DNA from: an uncultured Dehalococcoidia bacterium
GTDB lineage: Bacteria > Chloroflexota > Dehalococcoidia > Lucifugimonadales > UBA3495
Assembly (NCBI GenBank): GCA_951812535.1
Contig: CATOSK010000003.1
Location: 97,001 to 161,000, forward strand
Direction: 5' to 3'
Length of the DNA stretch: 64,000 nucleotides
A model generated the notes under the pieces. The model was given only the letters and a program-made list of their open reading frames with translations, had not been told where the DNA came from and ran no database searches. Below are positions 1 to 9,799 of this stretch, piece by piece. A program made the translations under genes and the position numbers. Position 1 is the first letter of the stretch. Each line of letters starts with the position of its first letter.

Positions 1-2
1 TG

Positions 3-716
3 CTATATGACTTCGAGTCAGGGGAGCTTCTCGCCCTCATCGAGGCTGGCCGGCTCGGACAGATCCGCACCGGCGCCGCCTCCGGACTCGCCACCAGGTA
101 CATGGCCCGCCAGGACGCTTCCACCGTCGCGGTCTTCGGTTCCGGGTTCCAGGCCCGCACCCAGTTGGAAGCCGTCTGCGCCGCCCGCGACATCAAGCAG
201 GCCCGGGTGTACAGCCGCCGCGAGGAGCGCCGGGAGGAATTCGCCCGGCGCATGAGTGAGCAGCTCAACCTCAACGTTGAAGCCGTGGCAAGCCCCTCCG
301 ACTGCGTGGCGGGTGCCGACGTCATCGTCACCATAACCTCCGCCCGCGACCCGGTATTTGCCGGGTCCGAACTCGCCCCGGGAGCCCACGTCAACGCCGC
401 CGGAGGCAACCACTGGCAGCGCCGCGAGGTGGACGAGGACACTGTGACCCGCTCCAGCGTTATCGTCGTTGACAACCTGGACCAGGCCCGGGTGGAGTGT
501 GGAGACCTCCTGTGGCTGGAGGCCCGGGGCAGCTTCCGCTGGGACATGGCCCACGAGCTTCAGGACGTGGTGGCTGGCCGCGTGGACGGGCGCCCTTCCC
601 CCGACTCCGTCACCCTCTTCGAGTCCATGGGCGTCGCCCTCGAGGACATTGCCGCCGCCCAGCTGGTCTACCGTAAAGCCAGGGAACAGGGCATCGGCCA
701 GGAACTTCCCTTCTGA
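3..716 (+). CDS. Ornithine cyclodeaminase/mu-crystallin family protein (5'-truncated by window edge)
   Basis: The reading frame is open from the first bases of the window, so the true start lies upstream and about 237 residues of the usual 310-330 are visible. A Rossmann nucleotide-binding loop, VAVFGSGFQA, lies near visible residues 42-51. It is followed by YSRREERREEFA and by the AGADVIVTITSARDPVF and GAHVNAAGGN segments typical of the ornithine cyclodeaminase/mu-crystallin family. Members are NAD(P)-dependent and act on imino or amino acids (ornithine cyclodeaminase, alanine dehydrogenase, ketimine reductase). The N-terminal substrate-binding half is mostly missing, so the substrate cannot be assigned. 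A GC-rich hairpin follows the stop codon. Confidence 0.88.
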   Translation, partial: LYDFESGELLALIEAGRLGQIRTGAASGLATRYMARQDASTVAVFGSGFQARTQLEAVCAARDIKQARVYSRREERREEFARRMSEQLNLNVEAVASPSDCVAGADVIVTITSARDPVFAGSELAPGAHVNAAGGNHWQRREVDEDTVTRSSVIVVDNLDQARVECGDLLWLEARGSFRWDMAHELQDVVAGRVDGRPSPDSVTLFESMGVALEDIAAAQLVYRKAREQGIGQELPF

Positions 717-750
717 CCCTGCCCCCTTCGCAAGTGGTGGGACAAGAAAG

Positions 751-776
751 AAGGCCCCCGCATCAACGGGGGCCTT
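751..776 (+). terminator. Hairpin terminator after the ornithine cyclodeaminase homologue
   Basis: A 10-bp perfect inverted repeat (751-760 pairs with 767-776) with a 6-nt loop lies 34 bp after the stop codon. No strong T-run follows, so it may act as a rho-independent terminator of reduced efficiency or as an mRNA 3' stabiliser. Confidence 0.6.
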
Positions 777-800
777 CGCTGTTGGTAATGTCAGATCGGG

Positions 801-968
801 TTAGATGACCCGGCCAACGAACCGGTGCTTTTCAGCCTCGCACAGTTCCCGGGACAGCCGTTCCTGTTCGGTCATTCCGGGACCTGCCAGCAAGTCATAA
901 ACGTGGACGATCTGGTGTCCCAGCTTGGGCAGAACTCCCTTTTCTTCGGTTTGTACGCGTGTAGCCAA
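801..968 (-). CDS. Possible small hypothetical protein
   Basis: A minus-strand open frame of about 55 codons runs from a TTG at 968 to a TAA at 801. An in-frame stop lies just upstream at 981-983. The predicted peptide is charged (it contains MTEQERLSREL) and its codon choice resembles neighbouring genes, but no family is recognised and the start lacks a convincing Shine-Dalgarno sequence. The AT-rich block upstream (about 985-1170) could hold its promoter. It could equally be a chance frame. Confidence 0.25.
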   Translation of the reverse strand: MATRVQTEEKGVLPKLGHQIVHVYDLLAGPGMTEQERLSRELCEAEKHRFVGRVI

Positions 969-1258
969 CGTAGGTTTCTGTCAACCCCCTGATAATATAT
1001 TGGTGTCGTCGCTCCCTCGTTTACCGCGCTCCCCGGATGGACGTCTACACCCGGTTATGTCGATAATGTAACTGAGGCAACATCACTGTATCCAATATAC
1101 TACTGCCTTAATATCGTGTCAAGGGATATTAGCAAGCTCTTAATATAAATAAAGCAAATATAACATCCGCCTCGTCGGCCGTGGGGGGAGGGGAAAGGGG
1201 TCTCTTCAGGAAAAGGGGGTTTGCAGGCCAACTGTCCCGCAGCCTGTTGGGGAAAGGG
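969..1258. other. AT-rich intergenic stretch
   Basis: No gene is visible here. Positions about 990-1170 are markedly AT-rich for this window, with several TATA-like hexamers, and separate the plus-strand gene from the minus-strand housekeeping block. It is a plausible promoter region for the small minus-strand frame, but no specific operator is identified. Confidence 0.4.
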
Positions 1259-2644
1259 CTACAAGCCCAGCTTGCCGGGGTTCATGATGTTCGCCGGGTC
1301 CAACGCCCGCTTGATGGATTGAATGACGTCCTGGGATGTGCCCCGCTCGCGGGCCAGCAGGTGGTTCAGCTTCACGCCCGTCCCGTGGCAATACTCCATG
1401 ATGCCGCCCATGTCCTGGGCCAGTTCCAGCACCCTCGCCACGCCCTCGCCCAGCCGGTCCCGGTAGCCCGCGTCGTTGCTCCGGGAAGGGACCACCATCA
1501 TCGAAAAAAGCTCCGGACGGCTCCACAGCGCGTACTCCACCACCCTCGCCCCATGCTCCGCCAGGATCGTCTCGCTCCTGCGGCGGTATTCCAGCACCTG
1601 GGAAATCGGCAGCGCCAGGTGCAGGTAGTCGAAGCTGCGCCCCCTCTGCCGGTTCCACCGCACCTCCCGGGGTTTATCCAGGGCGGTCCGCTTGAAGTTC
1701 TCCGCCGATTCGTGCCTGTACTCCCAGTAGTCCAGCGTCGGCTCCGGGCCAATGTCCTTGCCGCCAAACTCCTTGCAGACCTGCATCGTCCGCAGGTGGT
1801 TGGCCGCCACGCCCTCCCTGAACCCCTCGAAAAGCAGGTACAGCTTCACCTGCCCGTCCTCTTCCGTCAGGTCCAGGAGCGTTGGGCGGATTCCCAGGGC
1901 CATCATCTCCCCCACCGCCCCGAAGCCATCGTCGAAGCTGTCGAAGCCTGCGGCAGCGAACACCTCCGCCTCCGGCTTGCGGAAGACCTTGACCGTGGCC
2001 TTGGTGATGATCCCGAAAACGCCCTCCGAGCCAATGAACAACCGGTTCAGGTCCGGCCCCGTCGAGTTCTTGGGAACGGCCCGGGTGGAGATGACCTGCC
2101 CGGTGGGCGTAACCACCTCCAGGGCGGCCACCTGCTCCCCCATCGGACCGAAGGCGGACGCCCGGTATCCCACCCCGTTGGTCGATATGGTCCCCGCCAC
2201 CGTCGCTATCGGAACGCTGTAAGGGTCATGCCCTGGCATCAGCCCATGCTCCGCCAGCGCGTCGTACAGGTCCTCCAGGACCACCCCGGCTTCCACCCTC
2301 GCCGTCATATCCTGCGGGCTGATTGAAAGGATGCGGTTCAGGCGCTTCACGTCCACCACCATCCCGCCCTCCACCGGCAGGACTCCGCCCATCACCCCCG
2401 TTCCTCCTCCGTATGGGATAACGGGGATGCGCCACTCGTTGGCGAGACCCACTACCTCCGAAACTTCCCGCACCGACCCGGGCCGCACCACCACCTCGGC
2501 TAGCTTCTCGAACGCCGACTCTGCGCCGAAGGCACGCCAGGGGCTCAGCGCATCGGCGGAGTAGCGGTCCAGGTCGTAGGATTCAATCAGGACGTTGTCG
2601 GCCCCGACCACTCGGGTCAGGACTTCGATCTTTGACGAGTCCAT
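1259..2644 (-). CDS. FAD-binding oxidase, GlcD / alkyl-DHAP-synthase-like
   Basis: 461 aa. The vanillyl-alcohol-oxidase-type FAD-binding domain spans residues ~50-225, with VVVRPGSVREV and the pyrophosphate loop YGGGTGVMGG (~78-87). The GlcD-type FAD-linked oxidase C-terminal domain follows and ends in the typical ALDPANIMNPGKLG. Family members oxidise 2-hydroxy acids (glycolate, D-lactate) or act as alkyl-DHAP-synthase-like enzymes; the substrate is not readable. I chose the ATG at 2644 because the longer frame runs into cysS in an implausible composition. A GTG a few codons upstream is an alternative. It lies 112 bp downstream of cysS on the same strand and may be its distal operon partner. 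Confidence 0.87.
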   Translation of the reverse strand: MDSSKIEVLTRVVGADNVLIESYDLDRYSADALSPWRAFGAESAFEKLAEVVVRPGSVREVSEVVGLANEWRIPVIPYGGGTGVMGGVLPVEGGMVVDVKRLNRILSISPQDMTARVEAGVVLEDLYDALAEHGLMPGHDPYSVPIATVAGTISTNGVGYRASAFGPMGEQVAALEVVTPTGQVISTRAVPKNSTGPDLNRLFIGSEGVFGIITKATVKVFRKPEAEVFAAAGFDSFDDGFGAVGEMMALGIRPTLLDLTEEDGQVKLYLLFEGFREGVAANHLRTMQVCKEFGGKDIGPEPTLDYWEYRHESAENFKRTALDKPREVRWNRQRGRSFDYLHLALPISQVLEYRRRSETILAEHGARVVEYALWSRPELFSMMVVPSRSNDAGYRDRLGEGVARVLELAQDMGGIMEYCHGTGVKLNHLLARERGTSQDVIQSIKRALDPANIMNPGKLGL

Positions 2645-2756
2645 CCTGGCGTAGCTGCTCACAAACCCGGCGGGAGGCAGAAGCAGGATAGACGGGAAAT
2701 CGCAGGCAAGGCTCGGCCGCTCGCCGCTCTGGTGGAAATGGCCGGCGGCAACGCGG

Positions 2757-4133
<1,377 letters not shown>

Positions 4134-4200
4134 GCTCTGGCTGACAGTCGGGAAACTCGCTGGCTGGACTGGATGCCCGTTGGGTTTATCACCGGGGCGT

Positions 4201-4695
4201 TCATTCCCCGGGGAGGCGCCTGACGGCTGCCACGGCGGACGCCGCGATGCCTTCTTCCCTTCCGGTGAACCCCATGTAATCGGTGGTGGTCGCCTTGATG
4301 CTGACCTGTTCCGGCCCTACCCGAAGCGCCGCGCTCACCTTGTTCCTCATCTCGGGAACGTGCCCGCCCAGCCTCGGTTTTTGCGCGAGTATTGTAGCAT
4401 CAACGTTTTGAATGAGCCAACCGGATGCCCGCAGCATTTCCCCCACCTTCTCCAGCAGCACCAGGCTCGAAATGTCCTTGTACTGCGGATCGCTGGAAGG
4501 AAAATGCTCCCCTTTGTCCCCCAGGTTCGCGGCGCCCAACAGCGCATCCATCACCGCGTGCACCAGCACATCCCCGTCGCTGTGACCCTCCAGGCCCCGG
4601 TCGTGAGGGACGTCCACTCCGCCCAGGACCAGCCGTCTGCCCGCTGCCAGCCCGTGGGCGTCGAATCCCATCCCCACCCGGAAATCCACCATCAT
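4201..4695 (-). CDS. ispF: 2-C-methyl-D-erythritol 2,4-cyclodiphosphate synthase
   Basis: 164 aa, the usual size. It cyclises CDP-methylerythritol 2-phosphate in the non-mevalonate isoprenoid (MEP) pathway. Metal-binding residues sit in GMGFDAHGL (D12 and H14) and in the GHSDGDVLVHAVMDALLGA block. The C-terminal signature is KATTTDYMGFTGREEGIAA, in which DYM replaces the more common EKL. The start codon overlaps the ispD stop as ATGA, indicating translational coupling. Confidence 0.96.
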   Translation of the reverse strand: MMVDFRVGMGFDAHGLAAGRRLVLGGVDVPHDRGLEGHSDGDVLVHAVMDALLGAANLGDKGEHFPSSDPQYKDISSLVLLEKVGEMLRASGWLIQNVDATILAQKPRLGGHVPEMRNKVSAALRVGPEQVSIKATTTDYMGFTGREEGIAASAVAAVRRLPGE

Positions 4696-5444
4696 CCCCG
4701 CGCCCTCCCCTGCCCCTTCAGCAGCGCTGACATCACATCCAGATCCTCCGGGGTCGTCACCTTGATGTTCCTGTAAGAGCCCGGAAACATCTGCACCGGA
4801 TGGCCCATCATCTCCACCATCGCAGCGTCATCCGTCACGTCTTGTCGGCAACGGGCATGAGCTTCCAGCAGGAGGGAATATCGGAAAATCTGCGGGGTCT
4901 GCGCCGCCCACAGGGTGTCCCGCGGCAGCGTTTCAGCCACCAGGTTACCATCGCCGGCCACCTTGATCGTATCCTTCACCGGAACGCCGGCCACCGCTGC
5001 GCCCGTTTCCCGCGCTGCCTGCAACCCCCGCTCCAGCAGGTCGTGACTCACCCCGGGCCGCGCCCCGTCATGCACCATCACCCAGTCGCATGGCTCCAGG
5101 GCCCTCAGGCCGTTCAGCACCGAGTCCTGCCGCCTGGCTCCCCCCTCGCACGCGGTGCTCACCTTCGCGAAGCCGTGACGGCCGAGGACATTCCGCGCCG
5201 CTCCCAGGTCCCCCCGCGCCAGCACAAGGACAATCTCATCCACCAGAGGACAGGAATCGAACGGCTCCAGTGTCACAGCGATCAGCGGACGCCCCATCAA
5301 CTCGGCGAAGGTCTTGTTGACCCCTTCCATGCGGGTGCTCATCCCCGCCGCAACCACAACCACACCCACCCGTTCCCCCCGCTTCAAGTCGGGGCCTGGT
5401 TGACCGCTGCCGAGCGGTGCGTCTGAGTTCACTGGATTGGCCAT
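4692..5444 (-). CDS. ispD: 2-C-methyl-D-erythritol 4-phosphate cytidylyltransferase
   Basis: 250 aa. It transfers CMP to methylerythritol 4-phosphate, the third step of the MEP pathway. The nucleotide-binding signature VVVVAAGMSTRMEGVNKTF lies at residues ~28-46. The MVHDGARPGVS segment and the AAQTPQIFRYSLL segment are both typical, as is TDDAAMVEMMG. The N-terminus has a roughly 25-residue extension before the core, so a later start is possible. It sits 28 bp after the yacL-like gene and overlaps ispF by 4 nt, consistent with one operon. Confidence 0.95.
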   Translation of the reverse strand: MANPVNSDAPLGSGQPGPDLKRGERVGVVVVAAGMSTRMEGVNKTFAELMGRPLIAVTLEPFDSCPLVDEIVLVLARGDLGAARNVLGRHGFAKVSTACEGGARRQDSVLNGLRALEPCDWVMVHDGARPGVSHDLLERGLQAARETGAAVAGVPVKDTIKVAGDGNLVAETLPRDTLWAAQTPQIFRYSLLLEAHARCRQDVTDDAAMVEMMGHPVQMFPGSYRNIKVTTPEDLDVMSALLKGQGRARG

Positions 5445-5472
5445 TGCCCGGCGGGCTCGGCGTGCCGGCGCC

Positions 5473-6525
5473 CTACCTGGGCTGGGCGAAGATTATCCGT
5501 CCTGCCGCTGTCTGCAGGACCCGGGTCACCACCACGTCATGGGCGGCCCCGATAAACCGGCGTCCCCCTTCCACAACTACCATCGTTCCATCGTCCAGGT
5601 AAGCCACTCCCTGCCCGGGTTCCTTCCCATCCTGCACAATGTTGACCCGCAGGTTCTCCCCCGGCAGGACAATCGACTTCAGCGCGTTGGCCAGCTCGTT
5701 GACGTTCAGGACCTGGACTTCCTGCAGCTCGGCTACCCGGTTCAGGTTGTAGTCGGTGGTCAGTATCGGAACGTTCATGGAACGGGCCAGGTGGACCAGC
5801 TCGGAATCAACCTCCGCACTGTGCTGCACTCCCACGTCCAGCACTTCCAGGGTAATGTTCGGCTCCTGCCGCAGCTTGCCCAGCACTTCCAGCCCCCGCC
5901 GGCCCCGGTTCCTCCGCAATGGATCACTCGAGTCGGCGATATGGCGCAACTCGTCCAGAATGAACCGAGGCACCACCAGGGCGCCTTCCACGAACCCGGT
6001 TACTGTGAGGTCCGCGATCCGCCCGTCGATTATGGCGCTGGTGTCCACCAGGATGGCTTTGTTCTTGGGCGGCTTCACCACCCCGTTGGGAGAAGGCCGT
6101 GAGTCCAGGGGGGGAAACACCGCCTGCATTTCCTGCGCCCGTTGGACACCCATCGAAATTCCGGCAAGACCCAGGACAAAGGTGACTGCCAGCGGCAATC
6201 CCAATCCTGGCCAACCGTCCAGGGTATAAAGTGGAATCGATAATAGCGAGGCGACGACCAGACCAACCAGGAGACCAATGGTGCCTGCAACCAGGGTGGG
6301 ACCGGGAATGCCGTTGATGTACTCGACCGCCTTCTTCAATGGCTTGAGGACGAGGTATGGGGTGACAAGCGCTCCCAGCGGCACCCCTGTCAGGGCCAGC
6401 GCGAGCCCCCAGGGCAGCAGCCTGTCCTGACCCGTCGACACCTCCGAGACGATCCTGCCCAGCCTCCAGCCCAGCACACCGAACCCTCCGGCGCCCATCA
6501 GCCTGAGGGTCCACACTTCTAACAC
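5473..6525 (-). CDS. yacL: YacL-like membrane protein with PIN and TRAM domains
   Basis: 350 aa. Four hydrophobic segments occupy residues ~5-125. A PIN-type nuclease domain follows (AILVDTSAIIDGRIADL, acidic D161 and D168; TTDYNLN, D258) and then a C-terminal TRAM RNA-binding domain (~285-350). PIN/TRAM proteins of this architecture are found beside ispD in Firmicutes, Thermus and Chloroflexi and are presumed membrane-bound RNases, though the target is unknown. The start is GTG at 6525, supported by AGGAGGTGA placed 6 nt upstream. It is the first gene of the minus-strand yacL-ispD-ispF-cysS block, so the promoter should lie in 6530-6640. Confidence 0.92.
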   Translation of the reverse strand: MLEVWTLRLMGAGGFGVLGWRLGRIVSEVSTGQDRLLPWGLALALTGVPLGALVTPYLVLKPLKKAVEYINGIPGPTLVAGTIGLLVGLVVASLLSIPLYTLDGWPGLGLPLAVTFVLGLAGISMGVQRAQEMQAVFPPLDSRPSPNGVVKPPKNKAILVDTSAIIDGRIADLTVTGFVEGALVVPRFILDELRHIADSSDPLRRNRGRRGLEVLGKLRQEPNITLEVLDVGVQHSAEVDSELVHLARSMNVPILTTDYNLNRVAELQEVQVLNVNELANALKSIVLPGENLRVNIVQDGKEPGQGVAYLDDGTMVVVEGGRRFIGAAHDVVVTRVLQTAAGRIIFAQPR

Positions 6526-7252
6526 GGTCTCACCTCCTCGAACTTCAAAGGTCTACTTACTGTCGGCCCGGAGCCTAAACGACAAACAAAACGTGGCCCG
6601 GTGCCGCGTGATTGAAACCCGGTATCATGGCGTGGTGGAGTGACCCTTTTTCTCGGGCCTAAGGATGGGTGGATTGCGGTGAGAATAACATAAAACCCAG
6701 GGTAGCGGAAGGCGCACACCACCGTGGGGCAGGGCTATCGCCTTTGAAAGAAACCACCATGCAGGTGCCGCAGCTTGGTGCCTATATGCGCTGTTTCCAA
6801 CTATTGCAATGAGCAAGTTCTTGGCTATCCATCCCTCACTTTCTCCGGTGCGCGGCTGTATCGTGAACGTCAATGGGTCTTTCAGAACCCACATGCAACC
6901 GTCCTGCCTGCTGACACTGCCCCCCTTGCCAACCCCGCTGCCGCCTCTCTACTATGGATACCTGGAGCGGCCCAGGGGCCTTGGACAAGTTTCCTCAATC
7001 GGCCCCGAATGCCGCGATTATCAATAGATGCTGTTCGGCCAACCCTCTTCCCTGGCGTTGCCCCGCCCTCCCCTCGTCAATGCGACAAAATGCATCAGAA
7101 TGCGACAGAAATTTTTCCTCTCGCCCGGGTTAAGCCGGGACACCGGGCGCCGCAGCTCAAATTGTGGCCCGATTGAATCGCTGGTAAACTGCCATCATCA
7201 AACGGGCGCCTTACCCCGGCAGCAACCAAAAATTACGGCCCTGGAATCAGAG
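6526..7252. other. Long intergenic region with degenerate leader repeat and phased decamers
   Basis: No convincing gene is visible. A degenerate copy of the dispersed leader repeat lies at about 6970-7020, recognisable by GGACAAGTT and CCTCAA. Three 10-bp-phased copies of a TGYNNCARAA motif lie at 7081-7110 and run into a T-rich stretch. The part next to 6526 should contain the yacL promoter. Confidence 0.5.
7081..7110 (+). repeat. Phased decamer array (three units)
   Basis: TGCGACAAAA, TGCATCAGAA and TGCGACAGAA follow one another with no gap, giving a 10-bp period. They match the TGYNNCARAA consensus. A T-rich stretch follows. Confidence 0.75.
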
Positions 7253-7515
7253 CCGCCCAGCGAGCTTTAGACAAGTTGCCTTAATCGTGCGAGCGAAAGC
7301 GGCGACCCTAAAGAAGAAACCGCCCAGCGAGCTTTAGACAAGTTGCCTTAATCGTGCGAGCGAAAGCGGCGACCCTAGAGAAGAAACCGCCCAGCGAGCC
7401 TTAGACAAGTTGCCTTAATCGTGCGAGCGAAAGCGGCGACCCTAAAGAAGAAACCGCCCAGCGAGCTTTAGACAAGTTGCCTCAATTCTGCGAGCGAAAG
7501 CGGCGATAGTTAAAA
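7253..7515 (+). repeat. Four tandem copies of the 67-bp leader repeat
   Basis: Units start at 7253, 7320, 7387 and 7454, an exact 67-bp period, and are nearly identical. Each unit begins CCGCCCAGCGAGC, contains GACAAGTTGCCT, and ends with GCGAGCGAAAGCGGCGA. The last unit runs directly into the ribosome-binding site of the NIPSNAP gene. Short complementarities exist inside each unit (GTTGCC with GGCGAC; GCCGC with GCGGC), so an RNA structure is conceivable. Related copies lie at 8723, 18130 and 19366-19752. Confidence 0.9.
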
Positions 7516-7525
7516 AGGAGGAAGC
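7513..7525 (+). promoter_or_regulatory. Strong ribosome-binding site fused to the last leader repeat
   Basis: AAAAAGGAGGAAGC immediately precedes the ATG at 7526. The tandem leader repeat therefore ends in a near-perfect Shine-Dalgarno sequence, which ties the repeat to expression of this gene. Confidence 0.75.
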
Positions 7526-8149
7526 ATGATTTACGAACTCAGGACCTACACCCTGAAGCCCGGAGCCGTACCCGAGTTTGAAGAACGCTTCGAAAAGCGT
7601 TTGCCTTTCCGCTCCAAGCACTCCGACCTCGGCTTTTTTGGACACACCGAATTCGGGCCCTTGAACCAGGTCGTCCACATCTGGCCCTACGAAGACCTCA
7701 AGCACCGCCAGGCCGTCCGCGACGCCATGGCCCAGGATGAAGACCTCAACCGGATGCGCGGCTCCGACCTCATCGTAGGCCAGGAAACCGAGATCTACAT
7801 CCCGGCCCCCTTCATGCGCCCCATGAGCGACCGGGCCCTCGGCAACATCTACGAAATGCGCAGCTACACCTTCCTGCCCGGCGCCATGCCCGCCCTCGTC
7901 GAGGCTTGGGGCAAGGCCGTCCCCCAGCGCGAGGAGTATTCCCCGCTGGCCGCCGGCATGTTCACCGAGCTTGGCGGACTCAACAAGTGGGTCCACATCT
8001 GGCCCTACGAGAACCTCAACGAGCGCGACCGCATCCGCGCCCAGACCCGCGCCGACGGCGTGTGGCCCCCGGGCGGCGCTTACCGCGACTCCATGATCAA
8101 GCAGGAAAACAAGATGATCGCCCCCGCCTCCTTCTCCCCCATGCACTAG
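7526..8149 (+). CDS. NIPSNAP family protein, two domains
   Basis: 207 aa with two tandem NIPSNAP ferredoxin-like (dimeric alpha/beta barrel) domains. Domain one starts MIYELRTYTLKPGA and domain two IYEMRSYTFLPGA (~110). Each carries the family signature VHIWPYE. No signal peptide or membrane segment is present, so it is probably cytoplasmic. Bacterial NIPSNAPs often sit in catabolic clusters, but their biochemical role is not established. The start is fixed by an excellent Shine-Dalgarno. A strong hairpin terminator follows, so it is probably monocistronic. Confidence 0.93.
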   Translation: MIYELRTYTLKPGAVPEFEERFEKRLPFRSKHSDLGFFGHTEFGPLNQVVHIWPYEDLKHRQAVRDAMAQDEDLNRMRGSDLIVGQETEIYIPAPFMRPMSDRALGNIYEMRSYTFLPGAMPALVEAWGKAVPQREEYSPLAAGMFTELGGLNKWVHIWPYENLNERDRIRAQTRADGVWPPGGAYRDSMIKQENKMIAPASFSPMH

Positions 8150-8181
8150 CCCATCGGAGGCAACGCCGCAACCAAACGAAA

Positions 8182-8207
8182 AACGCCCCGGGCCAACCCG
8201 GGGCGTT
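8182..8207 (+). terminator. Hairpin terminator after the NIPSNAP gene
   Basis: An 11-bp perfect GC-rich stem (8182-8192 with 8197-8207) with a 4-nt loop is followed by a modest T-containing tail. It lies between convergent genes and may serve both strands. Confidence 0.8.
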
Positions 8208-8255
8208 CAACTTTCGTCGGTCGGTGAGCGTCGGAAGGTAAACTTCCGCCCGCCG

Positions 8256-8594
8256 CTATTCTTCCAGGTGGACCGTCGCCGTCACCCGCGGAGCGTCCCC
8301 AACCACCCGCGTCGTATGCCCGCTTCCGGTGATGTCTTCCGCCAGGTTAACGTCCCCGGGCCCGAGCCTCTGGACCGTCCCGTCCCGGAACCCGATCTCC
8401 GCCCCACCGGACAGCGTGATGATGTACTGCCGCCGCGGTGCGTTGTGCCAGTCGCTGAACCGGCCCGGCTCCGCCGCCCGGAACACGACTCCCCTGGCCT
8501 CGTGGAGATCGGTAAGTTGGGGAGAGGACTCCAGGGGAAGCTCCTCCATGTGGGAAAGTCCGTCATCGCCGGTGTACAATCGGTAAAACGCCAT
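8256..8594 (-). CDS. Small cupin-fold protein
   Basis: 112 aa, single cupin-type beta-barrel. SDWHNAPRRQYIITLSGGAEI resembles cupin motif 1 and GPGDVNLAEDITGSGHTTRV resembles motif 2. The start is supported by GGAGGTGTTTCG before the ATG at 8594. Similar small cupins accompany catabolic gene sets and may bind a metal or small ligand. The canonical HxH(x)3-4E set of motif 1 is incomplete, so metal binding is uncertain. It is convergent with the NIPSNAP gene and divergent from the RidA gene. Confidence 0.8.
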   Translation of the reverse strand: MAFYRLYTGDDGLSHMEELPLESSPQLTDLHEARGVVFRAAEPGRFSDWHNAPRRQYIITLSGGAEIGFRDGTVQRLGPGDVNLAEDITGSGHTTRVVGDAPRVTATVHLEE

Positions 8595-8722
8595 CGAAAC
8601 ACCTCCTGATCATCTCGTTCTTATCCGTGGCTTGACCCGTCCCGGGTCGGCCGGGCTTGATTGTAACCGCTGCCCCCGGACGATTCAACGGACTCAAACC
8701 CAACTCCGCCTTCCCAACGGAG

Positions 8723-8793
8723 CCGCCCAGCCCTCATCGACAAGTTACCTAATTCGGGGGCGAAAGCGGCGACCCTTAGAAAAAGGAGTCAAC
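8723..8793 (+). repeat. Single leader-repeat copy before the RidA gene
   Basis: One copy of the dispersed element begins CCGCCCAGC, contains CGACAAGTTACCTAA and ends GGCGAAAGCGGCGACCC. It continues into AAAAAGGAGTCAAC, the ribosome-binding site of the gene at 8794. It has the same orientation and same placement relative to a start codon as the tandem copies before 7526, although the centre of the element differs. Confidence 0.85.
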
Positions 8794-9183
8794 ATGCCCG
8801 GCAAAAGGAAGTCCATCCACGTCGAAGGAGTCGCCCACGGAGCCCCCATTCCCATGGGAGCCGTAGTCGGCAACATGCTCTTCTCCAGCGCCATCGGCGG
8901 CATCAACCCCGCCACTGGAGAAACCCCGCCCACTCTCGAGGAGCAGTGTGTCCTCGCCTTCGCCAATATGAAAACCCTCGTGGAAAATGCCGGCGGAACC
9001 CTCGACGATGTCGCCTCCGTCCACGTCTACATGAAGGACCTCAGCCGCCGAGATGCTGTCAACGTCCCCTGGCTGGAGATGTTCCCCGACGAGGATGCCC
9101 GGCCCGCCCGCCACGCCATCGAGTACGATGGATTCCCGCCCGGAGTCGAAGTTCAGCTCGAAATCACCGCCGTCCTCGGATAA
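8794..9183 (+). CDS. RidA/YjgF/UK114 family protein
   Basis: 129 aa, the usual size of Rid proteins, which form trimers and hydrolyse reactive enamine/imine intermediates or catalyse related deaminations. The signature region DEDARPARHAIEYDGFPPGV carries the arginine expected at the active site, and the NMLFSSAIGGINPATGE segment is also typical. The start is the ATG at 8794, supported by GGAGTCAAC. The longer upstream frame runs through the leader repeat and is not coding. The FMN-reductase gene starts 14 bp downstream, so the two are probably co-transcribed. Confidence 0.93.
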   Translation: MPGKRKSIHVEGVAHGAPIPMGAVVGNMLFSSAIGGINPATGETPPTLEEQCVLAFANMKTLVENAGGTLDDVASVHVYMKDLSRRDAVNVPWLEMFPDEDARPARHAIEYDGFPPGVEVQLEITAVLG

Positions 9184-9197
9184 AGGAGCACGCAGCG

Positions 9198-9773
9198 ATG
9201 CCAACCCTGCTCGGAATCCACGGCGCGGTAACTCCCCCGGGACGGCTTCATCAGGCCCTGCAGCTCGCCCTCGACAGCATCGGACCGGACAATCCCGGTG
9301 TTGCCGCCTACCTCCTGCACCTGGGGGACTTCTCAGTCTCCTTCGCCGATGGCCGTGCTCCCAAGGACTTCCCCGACGACACCGGAAAGTTGGTGGATCA
9401 AGTATCCTCGGCGGACATGTTCCTTATCGCCACCCCCATCTTCCGCGCCTCCTACACCGGAGCCCTCAAGAACCTCCTCGACCATCTGCCCCTTGAAGCT
9501 CTCCACGGGAAGGTCTGCGGCCTCATCGGAATGGGTGGCTCCGACCACCACTACCTCGCCGTGGACACCCAGCTCCGCCCCGTCCTCGGCTGGTTCGGCG
9601 CCGTGACCACACCCACCACTGTCTACCTCCAGTCCCGCGACTTTCAGGATGGCCGACTATCCAACCCCCAGGCCGTCGCCGGCCTCGAATCCCTCGCCCA
9701 AGCCGTAGTCGCCACCCACCGCGCCCTGGCCGGCAACCCCCACATCCTCAGCCCCCGCCCCCTGGCCAGCTAA
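9198..9773 (+). CDS. NADPH-dependent FMN reductase-like flavoprotein
   Basis: 191 aa with a flavodoxin-like fold. The segment ATPIFRASYTGALKNLLDHLP matches the flavin-contacting signature of the SsuE/chromate-reductase type, and the middle of the protein has VCGLIGMGGSDHH. It probably reduces FMN with NAD(P)H, perhaps for a two-component monooxygenase, but no such partner is adjacent. It lies 14 bp after ridA and ends before a strong hairpin. A GGAG precedes the ATG at 9198. Confidence 0.87.
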   Translation: MPTLLGIHGAVTPPGRLHQALQLALDSIGPDNPGVAAYLLHLGDFSVSFADGRAPKDFPDDTGKLVDQVSSADMFLIATPIFRASYTGALKNLLDHLPLEALHGKVCGLIGMGGSDHHYLAVDTQLRPVLGWFGAVTTPTTVYLQSRDFQDGRLSNPQAVAGLESLAQAVVATHRALAGNPHILSPRPLAS

Positions 9774-9799
9774 AATCCTTCGTCCCGTCCCCAACTGAA

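Noticed and set aside
7253-7515. CRISPR array
   Set aside because: The 67-bp units are nearly identical across their whole length, with no variable spacers, and no cas genes are in the window.
7442-8146. A long minus-strand frame opposite the NIPSNAP gene that continues through the leader repeat
   Set aside because: It is the complement of a gene with clear family motifs and a strong ribosome-binding site, and its product is low-complexity Gly/Val-rich sequence.
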